In this document: positions 7,854 through 15,287 of the stretch, piece after piece | Numbering within the stretch: the stretch's first letter is position 1 | How the letters are laid out: each line of letters begins with the position of its first letter | Source of the DNA: JBFKQC01 sp041627895 | GTDB lineage: Bacteria; Pseudomonadota; Alphaproteobacteria; Rhodobacterales; Rhodobacteraceae | Assembly: GCA_041627895.1 (NCBI GenBank) | Contig: JBFKQC010000055.1 | Coordinates: 1-26,733, forward strand | DNA: 26,733 bases | Direction: 5' to 3' | Translations under genes and position numbers: made by a program | The notes under the pieces: model-generated | Seen by the model: only the letters and a program-made list of their open reading frames with translations | Databases searched by the model: none | What the model was told of the DNA's origin: nothing

Positions 7854-9182
7854 TCAGGCCAGCATGGCGATCGGGTTTTCCAGGTTGTCCTTGATCGCCT
7901 GCAGGAACTCGGCGCCGAGCGCGCCGTCGATCACCCGGTGATCGACCGACAGCGTCACCGACATCACCGTGGCGACCGTCACCTCGGCATCCTCGCCCAC
8001 CACAGGTTTCCTGACGCCCGCACCCACGGCCAGGATCGAGCCGTGCGGCGGGTTGATCACGGCGTCGAAACTGTCGATGCCGTACATCCCGAGATTGGAG
8101 ATCGCGAAGCTGCCGCCCTGGTATTCGTGGGGTGCGAGCTTGCGCTCGCGCGCGCGGGCGGCGAGGTCCTTCATCTCGGCCGAAAGCGCCGAGAGCGATT
8201 TCAGATGCGCGTCCTTCAGGACCGGCGTGAACAGGCCGCCCTCGATGGCGACGGCCACGGCCACGTCCGAGGGCTCGAGCTGCAGAATCCGGTCGCCCGC
8301 CCAGACGGCGTTGGCCGCCGGCACCTGCTGCAGCGCCAGGGCGCAGGCCTTGATGATGAAGTCGTTGACCGAGAGCTTCACGCCGCGCGACTCTAGCTGC
8401 TTGTTCAGCGTCGAGCGGAATTCCAGCAGCGCATCCAGCCTGATATCGCGGCGCAGATAGAAATGCGGGATCGTCTGCTTGGCCTCGCCGAGCCGCGCCG
8501 CGATGGTCTTGCGCATCCCGTCGAGGGTGATTTCCGCGTAATTGCGGCCCTCGTAGATCCGCTTGATCATGTCGGCGCCCATTCCGGCAGGTGCGGCGGC
8601 GGGCGGGGCAGCGGGCGGGGCAGCGGGGGCGGGTTTCGCGCCCGGCTCGGCCTTTTCCACATCCGCCTTGACGATGCGCCCCTTCGGGCCGGAACCCCTG
8701 ATCTGGCCAAGATCGAGGCCCTTGTCCCTGGCGATCCTGCGCGCCAGCGGCGAGGCGAAGACGCGCGTGCCGTCGGCGGCAGCGGGTGCGGCCGGGACTG
8801 GGGATGAGGCAGGAGCTGCGGCAGGAACGGCGGCCGGAGCCGGGGCAGGCGTGGCAGCAGGGGCGGGCGCGGGTGCCGGCGTTTCAGCGTCGGCGTGGGG
8901 CGGCGCGGGCGACGCCGCGCCGATGTCGTCGGCGCTTTCTCCGTCGCCCAGAAGCACCGCGATCGGCGTGTTGACCTTCACGCCCTCGGTACCTTCGGCG
9001 ATCAGAAGCCTGCCGATCACGCCCTCGTCGACCGCCTCGAATTCCATCGTCGCCTTGTCGGTCTCGATCTCGGCCAGCAGGTCGCCCGAGGACACCTCGT
9101 CGCCTTCCTTCACCAGCCATTTGGCCAGCGTGCCTTCCTCCATCGTCGGCGAGAGCGCAGGCATCAGGATTTCGGTGGGCAT
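7854..9182 (-). CDS. pdhC: Pyruvate dehydrogenase E2, dihydrolipoamide acetyltransferase
   Basis: E2 is the core of the pyruvate dehydrogenase complex and moves the acetyl group from lipoyl-lysine to coenzyme A. The protein has 442 residues. One lipoyl domain occupies residues 1-80, with the lipoylated lysine K43 in EIETDKATMEF. An alanine/proline-rich linker (about 88-135) leads to the peripheral-subunit-binding domain (about 138-172; ASPLARRIARDKG, GSGPKGRIVK). A second linker leads to the catalytic domain (about 210-442) with the active-site HRVIDG near the C-terminus. It is the last gene of the pdh operon, starting one base after the stop of the DUF5076 gene. Its lipoyl domain is nearly identical in places to that on PdhB, as expected for shared recognition by the lipoylation enzymes and E1. 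Confidence 0.96.
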   Translation of the reverse strand: MPTEILMPALSPTMEEGTLAKWLVKEGDEVSSGDLLAEIETDKATMEFEAVDEGVIGRLLIAEGTEGVKVNTPIAVLLGDGESADDIGAASPAPPHADAETPAPAPAPAATPAPAPAAVPAAAPASSPVPAAPAAADGTRVFASPLARRIARDKGLDLGQIRGSGPKGRIVKADVEKAEPGAKPAPAAPPAAPPAAAPAGMGADMIKRIYEGRNYAEITLDGMRKTIAARLGEAKQTIPHFYLRRDIRLDALLEFRSTLNKQLESRGVKLSVNDFIIKACALALQQVPAANAVWAGDRILQLEPSDVAVAVAIEGGLFTPVLKDAHLKSLSALSAEMKDLAARARERKLAPHEYQGGSFAISNLGMYGIDSFDAVINPPHGSILAVGAGVRKPVVGEDAEVTVATVMSVTLSVDHRVIDGALGAEFLQAIKDNLENPIAMLA

Positions 9183-9183
9183 G

Positions 9184-9444
9184 TCAGCGTTCCTCGATCA
9201 GGGTAATTTGGTCGAACGGCGCCCGCGGGCGGCCCCGGCCGCGCGCAAGCTGTGTGATCGCGGCCTCGATCTTGTCGTTATGCGCGGCCATCCAGACATA
9301 GGCGTCCTGATGCGACGGCCGCGCGCCGACGAGCCGCAGATCGGCCGCCAGCCGTTCGGGCACCAGCGCGGCGACCTCGCGGCCGTCCACCTGCATGACG
9401 ACGCGGTAGCATTCCGTGGCTGGATCGCGGCCCTTGACTTGCAT
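9184..9444 (-). CDS. DUF5076-like small protein within the pdh operon
   Basis: An 86-residue protein, MQVKGRDPATECYRVVMQVD, which I recognise as resembling the DUF5076 family found in alphaproteobacterial pdh operons. No catalytic motif, membrane segment or signal peptide is visible. The middle part (AALVPERLAADLRLVGARP) and the following helix-like region suggest a compact soluble domain. It lies between pdhB (7-base gap) and pdhC (1-base gap), so it must be co-transcribed and probably translationally linked to them. This suggests a role in pyruvate dehydrogenase assembly or regulation, but that is inference from position only. Confidence 0.75.
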   Translation of the reverse strand: MQVKGRDPATECYRVVMQVDGREVAALVPERLAADLRLVGARPSHQDAYVWMAAHNDKIEAAITQLARGRGRPRAPFDQITLIEER

Positions 9445-9451
9445 CGTCTCG

Positions 9452-10840
9452 CTACCTGTAGGTCACCTGTTTCACCGCCTCGACCACCTCGGCGGTCGTC
9501 ACCAGCGCCAGCTTTTCCAGGTTCGCCGCATAAGGCATCGGCACGTCCTTGCCGGTGCAATTGATCACGGGGGCGTCGAGCCAGTCGAACGCCTGCTGCA
9601 TCAGCACCGACGAGATGTAGCTGCCGACCGATCCCTGCGGCCAGCCTTCCTCGACCGTGACGCACCGGTTGGTCTTCTGGACCGAGGCGATGATCGCGCC
9701 GGTATCCATCGGCCTGAGCGTGCGCAGGTTGATCACCTCGGCGTCGATCCCCTCTTCGGCGAGCTTGTCCGCCGCGTCGAGCGCATGGGTCATTCCGATC
9801 CCGAAGCTGACGATGGTCACGTCCGCGCCCTCGCGCCAAATCTGCGCCTTGCCGAGCGGGATGGTGAAGTCGTCCAGCACCGGCACGTCGAAGCTGCGGC
9901 CATAGAGAATCTCGTTTTCCAGGCAGATCACCGGGTTCGGGTCGCGGATCGCCGATTTCAGCAAGCCCTTCGCGTCGGCGGCCGAATAGGGCATGATCAC
10001 CTTCAGCCCCGGCACCTGCATGTACCAGGCGGCATAATCCTGGCTGTGCTGCGCGGCGACCCGTGCCGCGGCGCCGTTCGGGCCGCGGAACACGATGGGA
10101 CAGCCCATCTGCCCGCCCGACATGTACAGGGTCTTGGCCGCCGAGTTGACCACTTGGTCCATTGCCTGCATGGCGAAGTTGAAGGTCATGAATTCGACGA
10201 CCGGCTTCAGCCCGCCGAATGCCGCGCCGACGCCGACACCGGCAAAGCCGTGCTCGGTGATCGGGGTGTCGATCACGCGCTTGGCGCCGAACTCGTCCAG
10301 CAGGCCCTGCGTGACCTTGTAGGCGCCCTGGTACTCGGCCACCTCCTCGCCCATCACGAAGATCCGGTCGTCGGCGCGCATTTCCTCGGCCATCGCGTCG
10401 CGCAGCGCCTCGCGCACCGTCTGGGTCTTCATCTCGGTGCCCTCGGGCCAGTCCGGGCTGCGCTCGACCGCCGCCGCGGTTGCCCGCGCGGGTGCGGTCG
10501 TCGGCGCGCCGGCGTCGCGCGGCCCGGCGGCGGGTGCTGCCGTCGTCTGGGCAGGGGCCGGGGCAGGGGCCGCACCGGCCGCGGCGCTCATGTCCTCGCC
10601 TTCTTCGCCGATGATCGCGATCGGGGTGTTGACCTTCACGCCCTCGGTGCCCTCGGCCACCAGTATCTTGCCGATCACGCCCTCGTCGACCGCCTCGAAT
10701 TCCATCGTCGCCTTGTCGGTTTCGATCTCGGCGATCACGTCGCCCGAGGCGACCGTATCGCCCTCTTTGACCAGCCACTTGGCCAGCGTGCCTTCCTCCA
10801 TCGTCGGAGACAGCGCGGGCATCAGGATTTCGGTTGCCAT
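9452..10840 (-). CDS. pdhB: Pyruvate dehydrogenase E1 beta subunit with N-terminal lipoyl domain
   Basis: With PdhA this forms the thiamine-diphosphate-dependent E1, which decarboxylates pyruvate and acetylates the lipoyl group. The protein (462 aa) carries an extra lipoyl domain at residues 1-80, with K43 in EIETDKATMEF, an arrangement typical of alphaproteobacteria. An alanine/proline-rich linker (about 85-135) separates it from the transketolase-like pyrimidine-binding domain (about 140-310; MGEEVAEYQGAYKVTQGL, with the conserved glutamate pair) and the C-terminal domain (about 330-460; GWPQGSVGSYISS, DVPMPYAANLEKL). The ATG directly abuts the TAG of the VOC gene upstream, and the DUF5076 gene follows, placing it in the middle of the five-gene operon. 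Nothing in the sequence looks damaged. Confidence 0.96.
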   Translation of the reverse strand: MATEILMPALSPTMEEGTLAKWLVKEGDTVASGDVIAEIETDKATMEFEAVDEGVIGKILVAEGTEGVKVNTPIAIIGEEGEDMSAAAGAAPAPAPAQTTAAPAAGPRDAGAPTTAPARATAAAVERSPDWPEGTEMKTQTVREALRDAMAEEMRADDRIFVMGEEVAEYQGAYKVTQGLLDEFGAKRVIDTPITEHGFAGVGVGAAFGGLKPVVEFMTFNFAMQAMDQVVNSAAKTLYMSGGQMGCPIVFRGPNGAAARVAAQHSQDYAAWYMQVPGLKVIMPYSAADAKGLLKSAIRDPNPVICLENEILYGRSFDVPVLDDFTIPLGKAQIWREGADVTIVSFGIGMTHALDAADKLAEEGIDAEVINLRTLRPMDTGAIIASVQKTNRCVTVEEGWPQGSVGSYISSVLMQQAFDWLDAPVINCTGKDVPMPYAANLEKLALVTTAEVVEAVKQVTYR

Positions 10841-11221
10841 CTATCTTGCCTCCGTATCGTCTTGGAACAGGCCGAACACGTTGCCGTCCGGGTCGTGCAG
10901 ATAGGCGGCCCAGCCGACACCCGGCACCGCCATCTTGGCCGCGGCTTCCGTGGCGCCGAGTTGCAGCGCGCGCGCGATTTCTGCGTCGATATCCTCGACG
11001 CCGATGACTATCGTCGCCCCCATCACCGGCGCGCCGACCTCGGGCGCCGGTCCCTGCCGGGCCATGATCGCGCCGTCGATCCCGTCGCCCTCGCCGGTAT
11101 CGGCCAGCATGTATGGGAACTCGCCGAACTGGTTGAAGGTCCAGCCGAACAGCGCGCCGTAGAACTCGGCCACGGCCTTCAGGTCGCTGGCGTGAATCTC
11201 GAAATGAACCGGGCGCGGCAT
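10841..11221 (-). CDS. VOC-family (glyoxalase/bleomycin-resistance-like) protein
   Basis: A 126-residue single-domain protein of the vicinal oxygen chelate superfamily. The N-terminal strand MPRPVHFEIHASDLKAVAEF, the FYGALFGW helix, an internal second half beginning near GATIVIGVEDID, and the closing YLHDPDGNVFGLFQ are all typical of the paired beta-alpha-beta-beta-beta fold. The substrate is unknown. VOC proteins include glyoxalases, dioxygenases and drug-binding proteins, and the residues visible here do not decide among them. The ATG shares one base with the pdhA stop, and its stop abuts the pdhB start, so it is firmly built into the operon between the two E1 subunits. The open frame continues far upstream antisense-free only as a shadow of pdhA. 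Confidence 0.85.
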   Translation of the reverse strand: MPRPVHFEIHASDLKAVAEFYGALFGWTFNQFGEFPYMLADTGEGDGIDGAIMARQGPAPEVGAPVMGATIVIGVEDIDAEIARALQLGATEAAAKMAVPGVGWAAYLHDPDGNVFGLFQDDTEAR

Positions 11222-12219
11222 CAGGACGCCTCGGCGTAGACGTCGGTCCAGAGCTCGTCGAGCGCCGGTTCGGGGCTGTCCTTCGAGAACTCGGCCGCCT
11301 CGTTGACGATATCCTTGATCTCCTTGTCGACCGCCTTCAGCTCGTCCTCGGTGGCGTGCTTGCCGGTCAGCAGGATCTGGCGCACGGCCTCGATCGGGTC
11401 GCGCTCTTCGCGGACCTTCTGGACCTCCTCGCGGGTACGGTACTTCGCCGGGTCCGACATCGAGTGGCCGCGGTAGCGATAGGTCATCACCTCGAGGATG
11501 TAGGGCCCCTTGCCGGCGCGGCAGTGCGCGATGGCCTTTTCGCCCGCGGCCTTCACTGCCAGCACGTCCATGCCGTCGACTGCCTCGCCCTCGATGCCGT
11601 AGGCCGCGCCGCGTTCCCAGAAATCGGGGCTCTTGGTGGCGCGCTTCACCGCGGTGCCCATGGCGTACTGATTGTTCTCGATCACGAAGACCACCGGCAG
11701 GTCCCAAAGCTCGGCCATGTTGTAGGTTTCCGCGACCTGGCCCTGGTTCGCCGCGCCGTCGCCGAAATAGGTGAAGGTGACGCGGCCGTTTTCCAGATAC
11801 TTGTCGGCAAAGGCCAGCCCCGCGCCGATCGGCACCTGCGCGGCGACGATGCCGTGGCCGCCGTAGAAGTGGCGCTCTTTCGAGAACATGTGCATCGAGC
11901 CGCCCTTGCCCTTGGAATAACCGCCCGCGCGGCCGGTGAGTTCGGCCATCACGCCCTTGGGGTCCATGCCGCAGGCCAGCATGTGGCCGTGGTCGCGGTA
12001 GCTCGTCACCCGCTTGTCGCCCTCCTCGGTGACCGCCTCGAGACCGACGACAACCGCCTCCTGGCCGATGTATAGATGGCAGAAACCGCCGATCAGACCC
12101 ATGCCGTAAAGCTGTCCCGCCTTTTCCTCGAAGCGCCGGATCAGCAGCATCTCGCGGTAGTAGTGCAGCAGCTCGTCCCTGGATACGTTGGGTTTCTTGG
12201 TGGTCTTTCGCGCGGCCAT
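11221..12219 (-). CDS. pdhA: Pyruvate dehydrogenase E1 alpha subunit
   Basis: PdhA is the thiamine-diphosphate-binding half of E1, the entry step of the pyruvate dehydrogenase complex. From ATG 12219 it has 332 residues. The family landmarks are present in order: RRFEEKAGQLYGMGLIGGF, HLYIGQEAVVVG, YRDHGHMLACG, GGYSKGKGGSMHMF, the ThDP motif GDGAANQGQVAET ending in VIENNQYAMGT, and the loop YRYRGHSMSDPAKYRTREE. An upstream GTG (12237) would add six residues, but GGAGGAG about ten bases before ATG 12219 supports the shorter form. It is the first gene of the pdh operon, and its stop overlaps the next start by one base. An AT-rich inverted repeat lies about 33 bases upstream of the start and may be an operator. 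Confidence 0.96.
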   Translation of the reverse strand: MAARKTTKKPNVSRDELLHYYREMLLIRRFEEKAGQLYGMGLIGGFCHLYIGQEAVVVGLEAVTEEGDKRVTSYRDHGHMLACGMDPKGVMAELTGRAGGYSKGKGGSMHMFSKERHFYGGHGIVAAQVPIGAGLAFADKYLENGRVTFTYFGDGAANQGQVAETYNMAELWDLPVVFVIENNQYAMGTAVKRATKSPDFWERGAAYGIEGEAVDGMDVLAVKAAGEKAIAHCRAGKGPYILEVMTYRYRGHSMSDPAKYRTREEVQKVREERDPIEAVRQILLTGKHATEDELKAVDKEIKDIVNEAAEFSKDSPEPALDELWTDVYAEAS

Positions 12220-12251
12220 GCGGGCGGTCTCCTCCACGGGTCCCAGAAATG

Positions 12252-12265
12252 GTTTAATGTTAAAC
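12252..12265. promoter_or_regulatory. AT-rich inverted repeat upstream of pdhA, candidate operator
   Basis: GTTTAA and TTAAAC form a perfect 6-bp inverted repeat around a 2-bp centre, in the 147-bp gap between pdhA and ftsB. It stands out against the GC-rich surroundings, lies 33 bases before the chosen pdhA start, and sits where a promoter or its operator for the pdh operon would be expected. I cannot name the regulator. Confidence 0.45.
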
Positions 12266-12366
12266 TATTGCATATCCCAGCCCGCGTCGGAAATCGACCC
12301 CCAATGTTGGGCTAGGATGTCCGATCGGCCATGCGTTTCCGGAATGGCTGTGCGCGGCGGGCCGGA

Positions 12367-12669
12367 TCAGCGGATGATCACCTCGTCGGCGCGCGCCAGC
12401 CCGAGGACATCGCGCGCCTGCTGGTCCAGAAGGTCGAGGTCGAGGAAATCGTCGCTCAGCCGCCTTGTCTTGTTCTTCAGCGCCGCGACCTCGGCTTTCA
12501 GCCGGTCGCGCTCGTTTCGCAGCGCCCGTGCCTCGGCCTCGATCTGGATGCGGCGGAACAGGCCGTAATCGCCCTGCACGCTGGCGAAGGTGAAATAGGT
12601 GCCGAGCGAGAACACGATCGCGAAGAACACGATCACGCCGAAGGTGGGGGAGGATTTCCTGGAACTCAC
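12367..12669 (-). CDS. ftsB: FtsB/DivIC-like septum formation initiator
   Basis: A 100-residue bitopic membrane protein of the FtsB/DivIC family, part of the FtsQLB complex that activates septal peptidoglycan synthesis. After a short basic cytoplasmic tail (SSRKSS) there is one membrane segment at about residues 11-30 (VIVFFAIVFSLGTYFTFA), then a coiled coil at about 38-72 (RIQIEAEARALRNERDRLKA, ending near LKNKTRRL). The C-terminal motif LDLLDQQARDVLGLARADEV is characteristic of the roseobacter version. No ATG is available in frame; GTG 12669 gives the usual length and start. It lies upstream of pdhA on the same strand, separated by about 147 bp, so it probably has separate transcription. 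Calling it FtsB rests on size, topology and motif. Confidence 0.87.
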   Translation of the reverse strand: MSSRKSSPTFGVIVFFAIVFSLGTYFTFASVQGDYGLFRRIQIEAEARALRNERDRLKAEVAALKNKTRRLSDDFLDLDLLDQQARDVLGLARADEVIIR

Positions 12670-12807
12670 TTCGCTGCCTCGACCGAAACCTCGTCCGCGA
12701 CCTCTGGCGGGCCGTCGTGACGCGACGATGCCACAACGAATCCGCTTTGTGAATCCTCGATTTGCGCGCAAGCTCGGGGCGTTGCCGATCAGACCCAGGA
12801 CGATGCG

Positions 12808-14427
12808 ATGACCGGTCCCGCCGCGGAAAGCGACCTGCCGACCCACCTGGTGGAAAACCAGCCCGCCGCCTTGGTGCCGCAGCTCTGGTCCGGCGACCTG
12901 GCGCTGCGCAAGGCGCTGGCCGCCAATGCCGGGCCCGAGGCGCCGGTGCGGGCGCTGGCCGAGACGCTGTCGGCGCCCGAGATGCTGGAGGCCGGGCGCG
13001 AGGCCAACCGTCATCCGCCCGAACTGCGCCTGTTCGACGCCGGCGGGCGGCGGCTGGACGAGGTGGCGTTCCATCCCGCCTATCACCGGCTGATGCGGGC
13101 CGGGCTGGAAGCAGGCTATGCCGCGATCGCGTGGGAGGGCGGCGCCGGAGGCCACGTGGCGCACGCCGCCATGGTCTATCTCCTCAGCCAGGTCGAACCC
13201 GGCGTCTGCTGCCCGATGACGATGACCTATGCCGCGGTGCCGACGCTGGCGGCCGAGCCGGGACTTGCCGCGCTCTGGCGGCCGAAGCTGACCGCGCGCG
13301 GCTACGATGCGTCGGTCCGCCCGGTCGCCGACAAGGCGGCGGCGACGCTGGGCATGGCGATGACCGAAAAGCAGGGCGGGTCGGACTTGCGCACCAACAC
13401 CACCCGGGCGGAACCGGATGGCGACGCCTGGCGGCTGACCGGGCACAAGTGGTTCTGCTCGGCGCCGATGTCGGACGGCTTCCTGACGCTGGCCCGGGCG
13501 CCCGGCGGGCTGACCTGTTTCCTGGTGCCGCGCTGGCTCGGGGACGGGCAGGGCGGGCGCAACCGGGTGCACCTGATGCGGCTGAAGGACAAGCTCGGCA
13601 ACCGCGCCAACGCGTCCTGCGAGATCGAGTATCACGGCGCGCTGGCCTGGCGCGTGGGCGGCGAGGGCGACGGCGTGCGAACGATCATCGAGATGGTGCA
13701 CCACACGCGGCTCGACACGGCGATGGCGCCCGCCGGGCTGATGCGTGCCGCGCTGGTGCGGGCGCAGCACTGGTGCGCGCGCCGCACCGCATTCCAGCGT
13801 CGACTGATCGACCAGCCGCTGATGCGCGCCGTGCTGGCCGACCTGGCGCTCGACGTCGAGGGCGCGCTTGCGCTCGGGCTGCGGGTCGCCGCGGCGTTCG
13901 ACGACCCGGATCAGCGCGCCTTCGCCCGGATCGCGGTGGCGCTGGCCAAGTTCCTGTCGAACAAGCGCGCGCCCGGCGTGATCTACGAATGCATGGAGGC
14001 GCTCGGCGGCATGGGCTATGTCGAGGATACCGACCTGCCGCTGCTGTACCGCGAGGCGCCGCTGAACTCGATCTGGGAAGGCTCGGGCAACGTGATCTGC
14101 CTCGACATCCTGCGCACGCTGGCGCGCGAGCCCGCGGCGGCCGAGGCGCTGGCCGCAGAGCTCGAGGCCGCGCGGGGCGCCAGCCACCATTACGACGAGG
14201 CACTGGCCGATCACCGGATCCGCTGGCCCGCGCTGCCGGCCGAGGCCGAGGCACGGGCCTTCGCCGAGCGGACCGCGGTGCTGCTGGCCGCGTCGGTGCT
14301 GCTTCGCACCGCCCCGGGGGCGGTGGCCGGTGGCTATGTCGAGAGCCGCGTGTCCGGCACCCGCGGCCTCGTCGCGGGCAGCGTCACCGGGCTGGATGTC
14401 GAGGCGATCCTGGCCCGCGTGGCATAG
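12808..14427 (+). CDS. aidB: AidB-like acyl-CoA dehydrogenase
   Basis: A 539-residue flavoprotein of the acyl-CoA dehydrogenase superfamily, closest to the AidB branch. It has the long N-terminal extension of that branch (VENQPAALVPQLWSGD, about residues 15-90), the FAD/substrate motif MAMTEKQGGSDLRTNTT at 183-199, HKWFCSAPMSDGFL, and YECMEALGGMGYVEDTDLP from residue 393. The likely catalytic base is E424 in REAPLNSIWEGSGNV. In E. coli AidB belongs to the adaptive response to alkylating agents, but the substrate is unsettled and DNA binding is not guaranteed here. ATG 12808 is preceded by CCAGGA seven bases upstream; an overlapping out-of-frame ATG at 12803 is ignored. The gene ends in the convergent gap that holds the palindrome array. 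Confidence 0.85.
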   Translation: MTGPAAESDLPTHLVENQPAALVPQLWSGDLALRKALAANAGPEAPVRALAETLSAPEMLEAGREANRHPPELRLFDAGGRRLDEVAFHPAYHRLMRAGLEAGYAAIAWEGGAGGHVAHAAMVYLLSQVEPGVCCPMTMTYAAVPTLAAEPGLAALWRPKLTARGYDASVRPVADKAAATLGMAMTEKQGGSDLRTNTTRAEPDGDAWRLTGHKWFCSAPMSDGFLTLARAPGGLTCFLVPRWLGDGQGGRNRVHLMRLKDKLGNRANASCEIEYHGALAWRVGGEGDGVRTIIEMVHHTRLDTAMAPAGLMRAALVRAQHWCARRTAFQRRLIDQPLMRAVLADLALDVEGALALGLRVAAAFDDPDQRAFARIAVALAKFLSNKRAPGVIYECMEALGGMGYVEDTDLPLLYREAPLNSIWEGSGNVICLDILRTLAREPAAAEALAAELEAARGASHHYDEALADHRIRWPALPAEAEARAFAERTAVLLAASVLLRTAPGAVAGGYVESRVSGTRGLVAGSVTGLDVEAILARVA

Positions 14428-14487
14428 AGCGCGGGCGCGGGTGAATGGCGTGAATCAACCTGTATCGGACGGAACGAAACCTCGCGC

Positions 14488-14577
14488 GTATGGCCCGTCG
14501 ACGGGCCATACCGGCCGCCTGTCGACAGGCGGCGCACGCGCGGTCGACCGCGCGTAAGAACGCCGCGTCGACGCGGC
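14488..14577. repeat. Tandem array of four perfect palindromes centred on GTCGAC
   Basis: Four successive uninterrupted palindromes lie in the convergent gap after the aidB-like gene: 14488-14511 (24 bp, half-site GTATGGCCCGTC), 14514-14533 (20 bp, GCCGCCTGTC), 14536-14555 (20 bp, ACGCGCGGTC) and 14562-14577 (16 bp, GCCGCGTC). Each is centred on GTCGAC, and the centres are 24, 22 and 24 bp apart. The arms differ completely between units while each stays perfectly self-complementary, so this is not a simple tandem duplication. A further small hairpin (GTGCGC-CAC-GCGCAC, 14621-14635) lies just beyond. As RNA, each unit would fold into a tight hairpin; as DNA, each is a symmetrical protein-binding candidate. 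The last unit, followed by TTTT, may end transcription. Confidence 0.9.
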
Positions 14578-14581
14578 TTTT
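14562..14581 (+). terminator. Probable terminator formed by the last palindrome
   Basis: The fourth palindrome folds into a GC-rich stem (GCCGCG paired with CGCGGC around a TCGA loop) and is directly followed by TTTT at 14578-14581; additional AA/TT pairing is possible around a mismatch. It lies about 135 bases after the stop of the aidB-like gene and is oriented to end its transcripts. Confidence 0.55.
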
Positions 14582-14641
14582 GCCACGGGCAATGCCAACG
14601 GCAGCCCATTCGCGGCCCTTGTGCGCCACGCGCACCCGATC

Positions 14642-15223
14642 TCAGTGCAGATCGACCCGCTTCCAGCCCTCGGGCAGCTTGCCGTAGGCGACGAGGCCGA
14701 GCTGCCGCGCCGCGGCCATCGACAGGATCGCGGAATCGAGGCCCTGCGGTTTCTGGAAGGCGCGGATCGCGCGCCGCGTGCGCGCGGTCATCTCGCCATC
14801 CACCGGCCCGCGGTAATGCCCGCGCGCCGCGAGCGCGCGTTGCAGCGAGGCGATGAAGTCGGGGGTCAGCCGGTCGTCGCAGGGAATCTCGAACCAAAGC
14901 TCGCGCCGCTCGCGCACGATCGCCTGCCGGGTCTCGGTCTTGTAGACGGCGGGATACAGCACCTTGCCGTCGGTGCTGACCGAGGCCGGCTGCAGCATGA
15001 CCTGCTCGGTCACCGTCTCGTAGATCGCCGGCGTGGCGTCCTTGCCGTAACAGGCGCTGGGGTCATGCCCCGGCGGCGGTTCCGCCCGGGTGCGGGCGGG
15101 CTCGGGCTCGGCCAGGCGGGCGACGTCGGGCAGTCCGGGGCCGCCGCCGTCGCCGCCGCAGGCGGCAAGCGCCAGCACGGCAGCGAGAACCGTCGTCGGG
15201 CGTCCTGGTCGTGGAAATGTCAC
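14642..15223 (-). CDS. Peptidoglycan-binding domain lipoprotein
   Basis: A 193-residue predicted lipoprotein. The N-terminus has a basic start, a hydrophobic run VLAAVLALAAC and a lipobox LAAC with the acylated cysteine at residue 22. A proline-rich spacer follows (about 25-55). A middle region with CYGKDATPAIYETVTEQV and YPAVYKTETRQAIV looks like a small repeated motif (PA.YETVT / PAVYKTET). The C-terminal part (about 118-165) resembles a PG_binding_1 domain: TPDFIASLQRALAARGHYRG, DGEMTARTRRAIRAFQ. It is expected in the periplasm, anchored to a membrane and touching the cell wall. A structural or cell-wall-remodelling role is inferred; no catalytic domain is present. It is convergent with the aidB-like gene and 64 bases from the OB-domain gene upstream, with which it could be co-transcribed. 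Confidence 0.82.
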   Translation of the reverse strand: MTFPRPGRPTTVLAAVLALAACGGDGGGPGLPDVARLAEPEPARTRAEPPPGHDPSACYGKDATPAIYETVTEQVMLQPASVSTDGKVLYPAVYKTETRQAIVRERRELWFEIPCDDRLTPDFIASLQRALAARGHYRGPVDGEMTARTRRAIRAFQKPQGLDSAILSMAAARQLGLVAYGKLPEGWKRVDLH

Positions 15224-15287
15224 TGCTCGCGGCCTCTTCGGGCGTCGTTTCGCGGAAGATAGCCGGTTTCGCCGCGTCGCGAAAGCC

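Noticed and set aside
9198..11239. Long open frames in other frames across pdhB, the VOC gene and pdhA on both strands
   Set aside because: They are arginine/glycine- or histidine-rich shadows of well-identified genes.
12367..14214. A 615-codon minus-strand frame extending the ftsB-like gene upstream
   Set aside because: Only the last 100 codons match the FtsB family; the rest is antisense to the aidB-like gene.
12762..14444. A 560-codon plus-strand frame overlapping the aidB-like gene
   Set aside because: It is out of frame with the clearly conserved acyl-CoA dehydrogenase and is arginine-rich without motifs.
14380..15260. Small plus-strand frames through the palindrome array, such as 14490-14687
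   Set aside because: They have no ribosome site, are mostly arginine/alanine and overlap non-coding palindromes and antisense lipoprotein sequence.
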